Source: Zunongwangia atlantica 22II14-10F7
GTDB taxonomy: Bacteria; Bacteroidota; Bacteroidia; Flavobacteriales; Flavobacteriaceae
Reading direction: 5' to 3'
Length of the DNA: 64,000 nt
NCBI RefSeq assembly: GCF_002094855.1
Contig: NZ_ARYN01000001.1
Location: 310,001-374,000 of the forward strand
Part shown: positions 54,566 through 62,722 of the stretch, piece by piece
How the letters are laid out: each line of letters opens with the position of its first letter
How positions within the stretch are numbered: the first letter of the stretch is position 1
Translations under genes and position numbers: made by a program
Notes under the pieces: model-generated
What the model saw: only the letters and a program-made list of their open reading frames with translations
Database searches by the model: none
Told to the model about the DNA's origin: nothing

Positions 54566-55193
54566 TTAATTGTCGTTTAGACTTTTGGCTTAAGATAATA
54601 TTTCTTACGTAAACTACACTTCCAAAAATATGTCCTGTAAATAAAACAGGATCTTTTCTAATAATGGCGTAAATTAAAATAAGACTGGCGCCAATTAAAC
54701 TTAAAATCCAAAACCCTAATGGGAGTAAGCTTTCTTTTTTCTTTTCAGAATAAATCCATTGATAAAGAAACCTAAGATTAAAGATTATTTGCGCAACAGT
54801 GCCAAGTAAAACCAGCCAGATGGGGATGCTTTCGTTACCAAAGAAGCGTTGTAAATCTAAGGTACCGTTGTTGTAGTTGTAAAGTACTACAAATGCGGGA
54901 AAAATATAAATGAAAAGCTGAAAAATACGCTTCATTTTATCCCATTCTCCCTGTAATTGTAAATTCCGAATATAAATATAATAGGTGATCGCCTGGCCAA
55001 ACATGATCGAAAAATCATCGCGTAGATCGCCATAAACAAAAAGCAAAAAAGAAGCGACTAAGCTAAATTTCCAGAACAGGCTTGGTGTTAAAACTTTTTT
55101 ATGTTTTTCAGAAAGGATCCATTGTAAAAGCAGCCTCCCAGAGAAAAGTATTTGTGCAGCAAAACCTATGGTATTTATTAGCCACTGGCTCAT
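54555..55193 (-). CDS. Membrane protein with two LAB_N (lipid-A-disaccharide synthase N-terminal-like) units
   Basis: This is a 212-residue membrane protein made of two homologous halves, residues 13-80 and 133-201, each with the LAB_N signature (AQILFSGRLLLQWILSEK and AQIIFNLRFLYQWIYSEK; later YYIYIRNLQL and VVYVRNIIL). Such proteins are encoded beside ArnC/ArnT-like glycosyltransferases and are thought to help export or handle lipid-linked sugars. It overlaps GT2 upstream by 4 bases and GT39 downstream by 11 bases, so the three are translationally coupled. Confidence 0.85.
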   Translation of the reverse strand: MSQWLINTIGFAAQILFSGRLLLQWILSEKHKKVLTPSLFWKFSLVASFLLFVYGDLRDDFSIMFGQAITYYIYIRNLQLQGEWDKMKRIFQLFIYIFPAFVVLYNYNNGTLDLQRFFGNESIPIWLVLLGTVAQIIFNLRFLYQWIYSEKKKESLLPLGFWILSLIGASLILIYAIIRKDPVLFTGHIFGSVVYVRNIILSQKSKRQLNET

Positions 55194-55903
55194 GCTTTTT
55201 TGGCAACGTTATAATTGATGTATTTTTTCTTCATCCATAGATAAGCAAAACAATCTACTAAAGGACCTAAAAGTCTATTCCATAAATGGAATTTTGCTTT
55301 CCCGGCAATTCTTGGGTAGTGTCTTACGGGAACTTGTTTTACCGTTCCGTTTTGCAACATGATCATGGCCGGTAAAAAACGATGTAGACCTTTAAACATT
55401 GGGATTCGTTTTGCATAATCTGCTTTGATGATCTTTAAAGGACATCCGGTGTCGTTCATTCCATCATGCGTAAAACTTTTACGAATACCATTAGCGATAA
55501 GCGAGGACATATTCTTAACAAAAGAATCTTTACGATCTGCTCGCCAACCCGTAACCAAATCATATTCACCTATATCCTTCATTAAAAGGTTAAAATCTTC
55601 AGGATCTGTTTGTAGATCTGAATCGATATAACCAATAAGCGGAGTATCAGCATAATCGAATCCGGCTTTAATAGCAGCACTTAGTCCGCAATTCTTTTCA
55701 AAAGAAATAAAATGGAAAGCTTCATTGCGCTCGCAAATTTTTTCGATCATCGATAAACTATTATCTGAAGAACCGTCGTTTACCAATAAGATACAGGTAG
55801 GCTTAACTGCAATTTTAAGATATGTTGATAATTGTTGCTCCAGGCGTTCCAGGTTTTCCTCCTCGTTGTAGATGGGAACAACGATCGTAAACTGATATTC
55901 CAT
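55190..55903 (-). CDS. GT2 glycosyltransferase, polyprenyl-phosphate sugar synthase-like
   Basis: This GT2 enzyme of the DPM1/ArnC group (237 residues) makes polyprenyl-phosphate sugars on the cytoplasmic face. Motifs are IVVPIYNEEENLERL, LVNDGSSDNSL, SFEKNCGLSAAIKAGFDYA, the metal site YIDSDLQTDPEDF and DTGCPLKIIKADY. It has no C-terminal membrane helices, as in soluble DPM1-like forms. It is the first gene of the GT2 - LAB_N - GT39 operon and has a good promoter upstream. The sugar is not defined by sequence; the divergent epimerase gene hints at a uronic acid. Confidence 0.9.
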   Translation of the reverse strand: MEYQFTIVVPIYNEEENLERLEQQLSTYLKIAVKPTCILLVNDGSSDNSLSMIEKICERNEAFHFISFEKNCGLSAAIKAGFDYADTPLIGYIDSDLQTDPEDFNLLMKDIGEYDLVTGWRADRKDSFVKNMSSLIANGIRKSFTHDGMNDTGCPLKIIKADYAKRIPMFKGLHRFLPAMIMLQNGTVKQVPVRHYPRIAGKAKFHLWNRLLGPLVDCFAYLWMKKKYINYNVAKKA

Positions 55904-55920
55904 AGTTTATAAATTGATTG

Positions 55921-55952
55921 CAAATGTATCTTTTAAAAGAAAAAAATAACAA
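55921..55952 (-). promoter_or_regulatory. Bacteroidota-type promoter of the GT2 operon
   Basis: On the minus strand, TTG (55952-55950) and TACATTTG (55928-55921) are spaced by 21 bases and match the -33/-7 consensus. The GT2 ATG lies 18 bases downstream of the -7 box, so the leader is very short. Confidence 0.55.
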
Positions 55953-55978
55953 GGTTATAACAAGAAATATCGTTTTTT

Positions 55979-55991
55979 AATGATAATCATT
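55979..55991. promoter_or_regulatory. 13-base palindrome (AATGATAATCATT), possible Fur-like half site
   Basis: AATGATAATCATT is symmetric around its middle base and lies in the divergent gap between GT2 and the epimerase gene, 53 bases before the epimerase ATG. It resembles the core of Fur boxes but is shorter than the 19-base consensus. Confidence 0.25.
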
Positions 55992-56043
55992 GTACTTTGC
56001 CGCCGCAAATTTTCAGATTATTGATAATTTTAGACTTTAAATT

Positions 56044-56985
56044 ATGAAAGTTTTGGTTACCGGTGCAGCCGGTTTTATAGGTTCTCATGCTGCTGAAGCA
56101 TTAAATAAAGAAGGTTACGAGGTAATTGGGGTTGATAATTTTTCAGACTATTATGATGTAAAACTGAAAGAATTAAATGTGGAGAGCCTTTGTAAAAACA
56201 ATATCAATGTTAAAAAAGTTGATCTTAGAATTGCCGAAGATTATAAGGATTTACCAATAGATTTTGACTTTATAATGCATTTTGCAGCGCAGCCGGGAAT
56301 TTCAGCAACCAGTACTTTCGAGCAGTATCTACAAAATAATGTGATTGCAACTCAAAATCTAATTGAGTTTGCTCACCAAAATAAAAAACTAAAGCACTTT
56401 TTTAATATTTCAACTTCTTCAGTTTACGGTTTAGAAGCTACTTTCCCTGAAGATGCAGCTGCACAACCGGCTTCATTTTATGGTGTAACTAAATTAGCTG
56501 CAGAGCAATTGGTGTTAGCTGAATCCAGAGCCAAGCGATTGAACAGTAGTTCACTTCGATTATATTCGGTTTACGGGCCTAGAGAACGTCCTGAAAAATT
56601 ATATACCAAATTAATCGCCTGCGCTTTTAATAATGAAAAGTTCCCATTATTTAGCGGAAGCGAAAAACATCTAAGAAGTTTTACTTATGTTGGGGATATT
56701 TTAGAAGGAATACTTTCAGCAGTAAAAAAACACCACGAGATTAATGGAGAAATTATTAATCTTGGAACAGAAGCCGAATATACCACTCAGGAAGGAATCG
56801 ACTATGTAGAAGAGCTTTTAGGTAAAAAGATCGAACTAGAGATTAAGCCAAGACGAAAAGGTGACCAATGGCATACACGCGCCAATATCAATAAAGCTAA
56901 GAAAATTTTAGATTACCATCCAACCACAACTCTGAAGGATGGTTTACAGCGACAGATAAACTGGTATAAAGCCAATTTTCTATAA
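56044..56985 (+). CDS. NAD-dependent sugar epimerase, UDP-glucuronate 4-epimerase-like
   Basis: This is an extended short-chain dehydrogenase of 313 residues. TGAAGFIGSHAAEAL binds NAD, Ser in STSSVYG and Tyr-Lys in FYGVTKLAAEQL form the catalytic set, and YGPRERPEKLYTKLI shapes the sugar site. The early stretch VDNFSDYYDVKLKELN is typical of UDP-glucuronate 4-epimerases (CapI/LpsL), which make UDP-galacturonate. UDP-glucose 4-epimerase activity remains possible. It diverges from the GT2 operon, and its last 6 bases overlap the end of meaB on the other strand. Confidence 0.85.
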   Translation: MKVLVTGAAGFIGSHAAEALNKEGYEVIGVDNFSDYYDVKLKELNVESLCKNNINVKKVDLRIAEDYKDLPIDFDFIMHFAAQPGISATSTFEQYLQNNVIATQNLIEFAHQNKKLKHFFNISTSSVYGLEATFPEDAAAQPASFYGVTKLAAEQLVLAESRAKRLNSSSLRLYSVYGPRERPEKLYTKLIACAFNNEKFPLFSGSEKHLRSFTYVGDILEGILSAVKKHHEINGEIINLGTEAEYTTQEGIDYVEELLGKKIELEIKPRRKGDQWHTRANINKAKKILDYHPTTTLKDGLQRQINWYKANFL

Positions 56986-58065
56986 TTTAGAATACTTTTC
57001 TAAAAGCTGCTTTGCAGCGATAAATGGAGAGGTTTTTTTATCGAATATTGCCTGTAATTGTTCTTCTAAAGCTGTTTTTATTTCAGGATTCTGATAAAAA
57101 GACTGTTTTAGCTGGTCGTTTATGCTTTGTAAGAGCCAAAACTTGCTTTGTTGCTTTCTATTTTCTTCAAAATAGCCATTTTCTAAGGTCTTTCTTTCGA
57201 AAGATCGGATAAGATTCCAAATTTCAGGGATACCCTCATTATATAAAGCACTGCTGAGTAAAACTTCTGGCATCCAACCGCTTTCTTTTGTTGGATAAAG
57301 ATGTAAAGCTCTTTTAAAATCTAATTTTGCAGTATTTGCGGCCTTTATATTTTCACCATCTGCTTTGTTGATCACAATAGCATCTGCCATTTCCATGATT
57401 CCGCGTTTTATGCCTTGTAATTCATCACCTGCACCGGCTAATTTCAGTAATAAAAAGAAATCGCACATACTGTGAACGGTAGTTTCGCTTTGCCCAACGC
57501 CAACTGTTTCAATTAAAATCACATCAAATCCAGCGGCTTCACATAGCATAATGCTTTCTCTTGTTTTACGCGCAACTCCGCCAAGAGAATCGCCAGATGG
57601 GCTAGGGCGTATAAATGCCATGTCTTCTCTCACCAGATTTTCCATTCGGGTTTTATCGCCCAGGATGCTCCCTTTAGAAATGCTGCTACTGGGATCTACC
57701 GCAAGAACCGCTACTTTTTTGCCCAATTTGAGTAAATGACTGCCAAAACTTTCAATAAACGTACTTTTTCCCACGCCCGGAACTCCGGTAATTCCTATTC
57801 TTATCGATTTTCCTGCGGAAGCAATGGCGCCTTCGATAATTGCTGAAGCCTGTTCATGGTGAGTTGGATTATTGCTTTCAACCAAAGTGATCGCTTGTCC
57901 TAAGGCTGTTTGACTCCCCTGAAGCAGCCGATCTAAAATTTTGGTATGATCCTGTTTTTTCTTACGAAGGGATTTAATTTTTTCCGCAGCGCTAATGCTA
58001 ACATTTGCTGAAGCAGGAATGCTATGACTCTGGGAGATGGCAGATTTTTTAGAAGGCTTCTTCAA
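56980..58065 (-). CDS. meaB: MeaB, GTPase chaperone of methylmalonyl-CoA mutase
   Basis: This G3E-family GTPase protects and reloads the B12-dependent methylmalonyl-CoA mutase. It is 361 residues long with Walker A GITGVPGVGKST (91-102), AVDPSSSISKGSILGDKTRM, RPSPSGDSLGGVARKTRE, ETVGVGQSE and the guanine-specificity NKAD. The N-terminal 25 residues are Ser/Lys-rich and not typical, so the true start could be a little later. The mutase genes are not in the window. It is convergent with the epimerase gene (6-base overlap of the 3' ends). Confidence 0.95.
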   Translation of the reverse strand: MKKPSKKSAISQSHSIPASANVSISAAEKIKSLRKKKQDHTKILDRLLQGSQTALGQAITLVESNNPTHHEQASAIIEGAIASAGKSIRIGITGVPGVGKSTFIESFGSHLLKLGKKVAVLAVDPSSSISKGSILGDKTRMENLVREDMAFIRPSPSGDSLGGVARKTRESIMLCEAAGFDVILIETVGVGQSETTVHSMCDFFLLLKLAGAGDELQGIKRGIMEMADAIVINKADGENIKAANTAKLDFKRALHLYPTKESGWMPEVLLSSALYNEGIPEIWNLIRSFERKTLENGYFEENRKQQSKFWLLQSINDQLKQSFYQNPEIKTALEEQLQAIFDKKTSPFIAAKQLLEKYSKL

Positions 58066-58162
58066 GCTAATACTTATTTATGACAAATTTATGAATACAT
58101 TTTTTGAATGCGAATTTTACGAATGGTATATTGATAGGGAATAATATTAAACATTCGAAAAA

Positions 58163-58591
58163 ATGAAAACTTTGTATTCAGCTAAGGTAACCACTGAAGG
58201 TGGTAGAAAAGGCAGAACCATTAGTGATGATGGAATATTAGATCTACAACTTTCAATGCCTAAAAGCCTTGGTGGTGAAGGTGGAGATTATACAAATCCA
58301 GAGCAGCTTTTTGCAGCGGGATATTCTGCATGCTTTGGTAGTGCTTTAGAAATGATCGCTAAAAACTCTAATGTAGATTTAGGGGATTATAGTGTTACCG
58401 TAACAATTGATCTTGGGCAAAATGAAGATAAAGAATTAGATCTTTCTGCTGTTTTGGATATTTATATTCCAGATATCGATGTTGAAACTGGAGAAGATTT
58501 AATAAATGAAGCTCACGAGGTTTGTCCTTATTCCAGAGCGACAAGAGATAATATCGATGTGACTTTAAATCTTTTGATCGACGAAGATTAA
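58163..58591 (+). CDS. ohr: Organic hydroperoxide resistance protein, Ohr/OsmC family
   Basis: This thiol peroxidase of 142 residues reduces organic hydroperoxides. The two redox cysteines are Cys57 in AAGYSACFGSALEMIA and Cys121 in VCPYSRATRDNI, and the early Arg (GGRKGR) that helps bind peroxide is present. Length and motifs match Ohr more than OsmC. No MarR-type OhrR gene lies next to it. It has no signal peptide and acts in the cytoplasm. Confidence 0.92.
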   Translation: MKTLYSAKVTTEGGRKGRTISDDGILDLQLSMPKSLGGEGGDYTNPEQLFAAGYSACFGSALEMIAKNSNVDLGDYSVTVTIDLGQNEDKELDLSAVLDIYIPDIDVETGEDLINEAHEVCPYSRATRDNIDVTLNLLIDED

Positions 58592-58609
58592 TATTCGATA
58601 AAAACCGAC

Positions 58610-59200
58610 TTAATTATTTGAAGAGGCTTCTATCGTAGGAGTCTCTTTTATTTTTATAGGCACAGCAACGCTAGTGCGATCCCAGGCCAACGCCATAAAA
58701 ACAAAATCATTGGCTTGCTCAAAATAGATAGTGAATTGTTCTACCGTTTCCTGTAGATTATTAGAAGGAACTTCAACGATTAGAGCATCAAATTCGGGGT
58801 CGCGGTATACTTTTCCATCAAGATCGATTCCCCAGGGATACATTTTATTATTAAAGATAATTTCCCAGCTTTCTTTTTTAGGAACCGTCCACAACGTGTA
58901 TTCTCCTTTTGCCAATAAACTACCATCTACCATAATGTCCTTGTTGGTTTTAAAAGTGGTAGCTTCGTTAGCGCCAGTACGCCAAACAGAATCGTAGGCT
59001 ACCAGATTTCCAAAAATTTCACGTCCCTTTTTATATGGCCTGTTATAAAAAACTTCTAAAGTAAGGTCGTTATTGGTGTAAGATACCGTATCCTCTGGGC
59101 TGTATGCTTTAGTATTATAGCGAACAACAAAAAATATTACAGCGATCACCAAAAGACTGATTCCTAAAATTTTAAGTAGTAACTTCAGGCTATTATTCAT
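58610..59200 (-). CDS. DUF2911 domain protein, membrane anchored
   Basis: This is a 196-residue protein with an N-terminal membrane anchor or signal (about residues 8-26, LLKILGISLLVIAVIFFVV) and a DUF2911 domain (VSYTNNDLTLEVFYNRPYKK, FGNLVAYDSVWRTGANEATT, LAKGEYTLWTVPKKESWEIIFN, FVFMALAWDRTSVAVPI). The function of the family is unknown. It is monocistronic, converging with ohr with 18 bases between them. Confidence 0.85.
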   Translation of the reverse strand: MNNSLKLLLKILGISLLVIAVIFFVVRYNTKAYSPEDTVSYTNNDLTLEVFYNRPYKKGREIFGNLVAYDSVWRTGANEATTFKTNKDIMVDGSLLAKGEYTLWTVPKKESWEIIFNNKMYPWGIDLDGKVYRDPEFDALIVEVPSNNLQETVEQFTIYFEQANDFVFMALAWDRTSVAVPIKIKETPTIEASSNN

Positions 59201-59366
59201 AAGATTATATTTGATCTATATTGGGCAAAAAGCATGCAGATTTTAAAGTATTAAAATAAGGATATAATTAGATTTCTACATTTTTATTCAGAAAAAATAT
59301 ACTTTTTGCAACATAGCGAATTTTGATTCGTCTTTAAAGTGAACAACAACCAATCAAAAAACCATT

Positions 59367-59933
59367 TTGTTACAACATCAGTTAATAGAAGATTGTAAGA
59401 ATAACAGCCGCAAAGCGCAGCTTAAGCTTTACAATAAATACTGTGAAGGTATGTATTATATGGCATTACGGTTTATGAACGATACCCAGGAGGCTGAGGA
59501 TGCGATGCAGGAAGCTTTTATTAAGGCTTTTGCAAAACTGCATCATTTTACCGGAGAGGTCACCTTTGGCGCCTGGCTTAAAAGGATCGTTATAAACAAA
59601 TGTCTGGATAAGCTTAAAGCTAAAAAGCTAGAACAGGTGGCGATGAACGAGCAGGTTCTTGGAATCGTCGACGAAGAGGAGAACTGGAATGTTAACGACA
59701 GCATTACTGTTGAAGACATTAAGCAAGCGATTAGCGAGCTTCCAGAAAAGTATCGCTATCCTTTAATGCTATTTTTAGTTGAAGGATACGATCATGAAGA
59801 GATTTCAGAAATTCTGAATATTAGCCAGGTGGCTTCCAGGACGCTGGTTCACCGTGGAAAGAAAAAATTGCAAGAGAAAATCAGGAATCTTGAAGAACAA
59901 TCGGGAAGAATGAACAGACAAACAAAATTGTAG
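59367..59933 (+). CDS. ECF RNA polymerase sigma factor
   Basis: This sigma-70 ECF factor (188 residues) has region 2 (LYNKYCEGMYYMALRFMNDTQEAEDAMQEAFIKAFAKL), GEVTFGAWLKRIVINKCLD and region 4 (LVEGYDHEEISEILNISQVASRTLVHRGKKKLQEKI). The start is TTG at 59367; no better in-frame ATG is upstream. It heads a three-gene operon with a single-pass membrane protein (probable anti-sigma) and a hendecad-repeat protein. It is of the general ECF type and not FecI-like, as no FecR or SusC is linked. Confidence 0.93.
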   Translation: MLQHQLIEDCKNNSRKAQLKLYNKYCEGMYYMALRFMNDTQEAEDAMQEAFIKAFAKLHHFTGEVTFGAWLKRIVINKCLDKLKAKKLEQVAMNEQVLGIVDEEENWNVNDSITVEDIKQAISELPEKYRYPLMLFLVEGYDHEEISEILNISQVASRTLVHRGKKKLQEKIRNLEEQSGRMNRQTKL

Positions 59934-59978
59934 GTAAGCTGTTTAGCTAACAGAAAACCACACATAAAAATTTGAGAT

Positions 59979-60605
59979 ATGGGACAGGATATTAGAAAAA
60001 TGCTGCAGGAGGATAAAGAAAGCCGAAAGTTTAAAATGCCAGAAGGACATCAAGTGAGATTTGAAGATCGATTGAATAAAGCCTTTCCAGAAAAGAAAAA
60101 GTCTGCAGGGCGTAAATGGTTTTTACAGATCGCCGCGATACTTGTGGTAGCGCTTGCAGCGGGAGGATTTTTCTACTTCAATTCGGGTAATTCAGTAGAT
60201 CCTTATGGAACTCAGGTTGTAGAAACTTCAGAAGAAAATCCTTTAGAAGAGAAAGAAAAGAAAACGGAAAATTCAGCAAAACAATTTCAGCTAAGTGATG
60301 TGTCGCCTCAGTATAAAAAGATTGAAGATTATTATATGGCGAGCCTTAATATGGAGTTGGCAAAACTAGATGTGAATAACGAGAACAAGGAACTTATCGA
60401 TTCTTTTATGAAACAACTGGCAGAGCTGGATAAAGAATACAAAAGATTAAATAACGAATTAAATGAGTTAGGGCCTAATGAACAAACCATCGAAGCCATG
60501 GTCGCTAACTTACAGCTTAGGTTAGAGTTGTTGTTCAAACTAAAACAAAAGCTAAAAGAAATTAAAGAATCAAAAGACAACAGTTATGAAAATGCACAAG
60601 CTTAA
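59979..60605 (+). CDS. Single-pass membrane protein, probable anti-sigma factor
   Basis: I cannot name a family with certainty. The 208-residue protein has a cytoplasmic N-terminus (1-46; IRKMLQEDKESRKFKMPEGH), one membrane helix (about 47-66, FLQIAAILVVALAAGGFFYF) and a periplasmic part rich in coiled-coil heptads (about 125-200; ELIDSFMKQLAELDKEYKRL, LQLRLELLFKLKQKLKEIK). It lies 45 bases after the sigma gene and overlaps the next gene by up to 20 bases. The layout and position fit an anti-sigma factor. Confidence 0.75.
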   Translation: MGQDIRKMLQEDKESRKFKMPEGHQVRFEDRLNKAFPEKKKSAGRKWFLQIAAILVVALAAGGFFYFNSGNSVDPYGTQVVETSEENPLEEKEKKTENSAKQFQLSDVSPQYKKIEDYYMASLNMELAKLDVNNENKELIDSFMKQLAELDKEYKRLNNELNELGPNEQTIEAMVANLQLRLELLFKLKQKLKEIKESKDNSYENAQA

Positions 60606-61986
60606 TTATATTTTATTATTCCTTTTGGGATGCGCTATTAATGTATCAGTTTCTGCACAGGATATGATGCAACGAAACTATAATGTGAATAGTGATGTTA
60701 TTGTAGATGTAGATGCTAAGAATACCAATATTATCATTGAAAGTTGGGATAAGAACAGCGTAGCGATCGAAGCTTTTATAAATGATGGTGTTCCGCAGAA
60801 CGAAGCTACTAAAATGATGGATAGTTGGAAATTAACTACCAATGGGAATAAAAATAAGGTTCAGATCTCATCAAAATCTGATATGAATGTAAATTGGGAT
60901 GTAGATATTAATGAAGCTGAACTTAACGATGCCCTGGCGCAATTGCCAGAGATTATGGGGCCAATAATGAATAATTTGGTAAATCCAATATTACAGAACA
61001 TTTCTGAAAATCCTTTGCCTCCAGATCTTTTCGAAAATATGGGAGCTATAAATTTTGATTATGAAGCCTATCAGGAAGAAGGGGATGCATATTTAGAGCG
61101 CTACGAAAAGCAGGTGGATAAAAAGTTTGGAAAAGACTTTGAAAAGAAAATGGAAAAATGGGCTGCAAATTTTGAAAAGAACATAGAAGGAAATAGCGAA
61201 GAATTCGAAAAAAGTATGGAAGAATGGGGAAATTCTTTTGGAGCCAGCATGGAGAAATGGGGAGAATCCTTCGGAAAAAAAATGGAAGCCTGGGGAAAGA
61301 ATTTTGAAGAAAAAATGGCCGCTAAAGAAGAAGCGGGTCAAAATATGCCCAACGTGATCGTAATAAATCGTAATAAAGAAGGCACTAAAGCTCAAAAGAC
61401 AATTAAAATAAAAGCCCCTAAAAATGCACAAATACGCCTTAATGTGCGATATGGTAAGGTAGAATTGGATAATGCAGATAATCTTATGGCAGAATTATCT
61501 CACGCTAATTTTAAAGCGAATAGAATCTCCGGGAAAGATACTCACGTTAAGGTTTCGTATACTCCCGTTAAGATCTCAAACTGGGATTACGGAGTACTAA
61601 ATGCTTCTTATTTACCTAGCTGTGATATTAATGCAGCCAGAAGTATAAAATTGATTTCGAATAGTAGTGACGTAAATATCAATAGATTGAGCGAAGTTGG
61701 GATTCTATCTGGAACTTTTGGGAATTTAGCGATCAAAAATTTAGGCGGGAGTTTTAAGAATCTTGATATTACCTTAGAGAATAGTGATCTTAAATTGAAG
61801 TTACCACAGTCTGCTTTTAGGTTTAATTATAACGGGAACCAGAGTGATGTAGAGTATCCAGGAACTTTAAAAGTAGATAAGACTTCTTCTTACGATAACG
61901 AGATTCTAAAAGGATACTATAAAAGTTCAAATTCTGATGCTCAAATCAGTATTTCAGCAAGATTTAGCGATGTGTTGCTAAATTAG
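60586..61986 (+). CDS. Exported DUF4097-like protein with an 11-residue repeat region
   Basis: This is a 466-residue exported protein (signal peptide about 1-24, VSVSAQ). Residues 30-110 are beta-rich. Residues 178-243 contain six tandem 11-residue units of the pattern MEkWgxxFxxx (five clear, the first weak), predicted as a long amphipathic or right-handed coiled helix. Residues 275-466 form a repeated beta-strand region like DUF4097 putative adhesins (KIKAPKNAQIRLNVRYGKVELDNADN; LISNSSDVNINRLSE). The ATG at 60586 or 60592 may start it; it overlaps the anti-sigma gene, so it is probably the target or co-sensor of the sigma system. No function is assigned. Confidence 0.75.
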   Translation: MKMHKLNYILLFLLGCAINVSVSAQDMMQRNYNVNSDVIVDVDAKNTNIIIESWDKNSVAIEAFINDGVPQNEATKMMDSWKLTTNGNKNKVQISSKSDMNVNWDVDINEAELNDALAQLPEIMGPIMNNLVNPILQNISENPLPPDLFENMGAINFDYEAYQEEGDAYLERYEKQVDKKFGKDFEKKMEKWAANFEKNIEGNSEEFEKSMEEWGNSFGASMEKWGESFGKKMEAWGKNFEEKMAAKEEAGQNMPNVIVINRNKEGTKAQKTIKIKAPKNAQIRLNVRYGKVELDNADNLMAELSHANFKANRISGKDTHVKVSYTPVKISNWDYGVLNASYLPSCDINAARSIKLISNSSDVNINRLSEVGILSGTFGNLAIKNLGGSFKNLDITLENSDLKLKLPQSAFRFNYNGNQSDVEYPGTLKVDKTSSYDNEILKGYYKSSNSDAQISISARFSDVLLN

Positions 61987-62011
61987 AACGCAAAGATTAC
62001 TTTTGGCGAAA

Positions 62012-62710
62012 ATGCAATTTATGAAAGCTAATTTCGCTGAATATATTTCCGGGTTAACTGCAGGTTTTACTCCAGTTGTTGGAGGAGATCTTAAACAGGA
62101 AGATTTTATTGCCATCGACCTGTCTGCAAATAACCCGGAACTTTTAAAATTAGAGCAACTTTCTTCTGAAGCCTTTTCGGTATTTATAAATCATAATCTT
62201 AAAGTGGCTGGTAAAAAGGTCGCTTTTGGTGGTTATAACGAAGTGAGAAAACTTTATCAGCGTAGCCAGCTTTTCAATAAAAATGTAGATGAATTTTTAA
62301 ACCGAAATATTCATATTGGTTTGGATATTTGGACTGCGGAAGGAACCGATGTGCTTGCGGTTTTAGATGGCGAAATTCACAGCTTTCAGGATAATGCTAA
62401 TTTTGGCGATTATGGTCCAACAATTATTGTGAAGCATGCGATTGAAGATGAGCAGTTCTATTCACTTTACGGTCATTTAAGCAGAAAGTCATTAGAAAAT
62501 CTTCAAGTTGGTCAGGAGGTTAAGGCACAGGAAAAAATAGCCGAACTTGGCGCTGCGCAGGAAAATGGTGATTACGCACCACATTTACATTTTCAGATCA
62601 TTAAAGATCTTCAGGAAAATAAAGGAGATTATCCCGGTGTAGCTTCTAAAAAAGACCTGGATTTCTATCTTGAAAATTGTCCCGATCCTAATTTGTTGCT
62701 GAAGATTTAA
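62012..62710 (+). CDS. M23-family zinc metallopeptidase, no visible signal peptide
   Basis: This LytM-type peptidase domain should cut peptidoglycan cross-links. The zinc motifs are HIGLDIWTAEGTDVLAV (HxxxD) and PHLHFQ (HxH), with YGHL between, so all ligands are present. The protein is 233 residues from ATG 62012 (TTG 62003 or ATG 62021 are alternatives). The N-terminal 100 residues lack a hydrophobic signal sequence, which is odd for a cell-wall enzyme. It lies 26 bases after the DUF4097-like gene and may be co-transcribed. It converges with the DUF4199 gene. Confidence 0.85.
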   Translation: MQFMKANFAEYISGLTAGFTPVVGGDLKQEDFIAIDLSANNPELLKLEQLSSEAFSVFINHNLKVAGKKVAFGGYNEVRKLYQRSQLFNKNVDEFLNRNIHIGLDIWTAEGTDVLAVLDGEIHSFQDNANFGDYGPTIIVKHAIEDEQFYSLYGHLSRKSLENLQVGQEVKAQEKIAELGAAQENGDYAPHLHFQIIKDLQENKGDYPGVASKKDLDFYLENCPDPNLLLKI

Positions 62711-62722
62711 TTTTTAGGAAAT

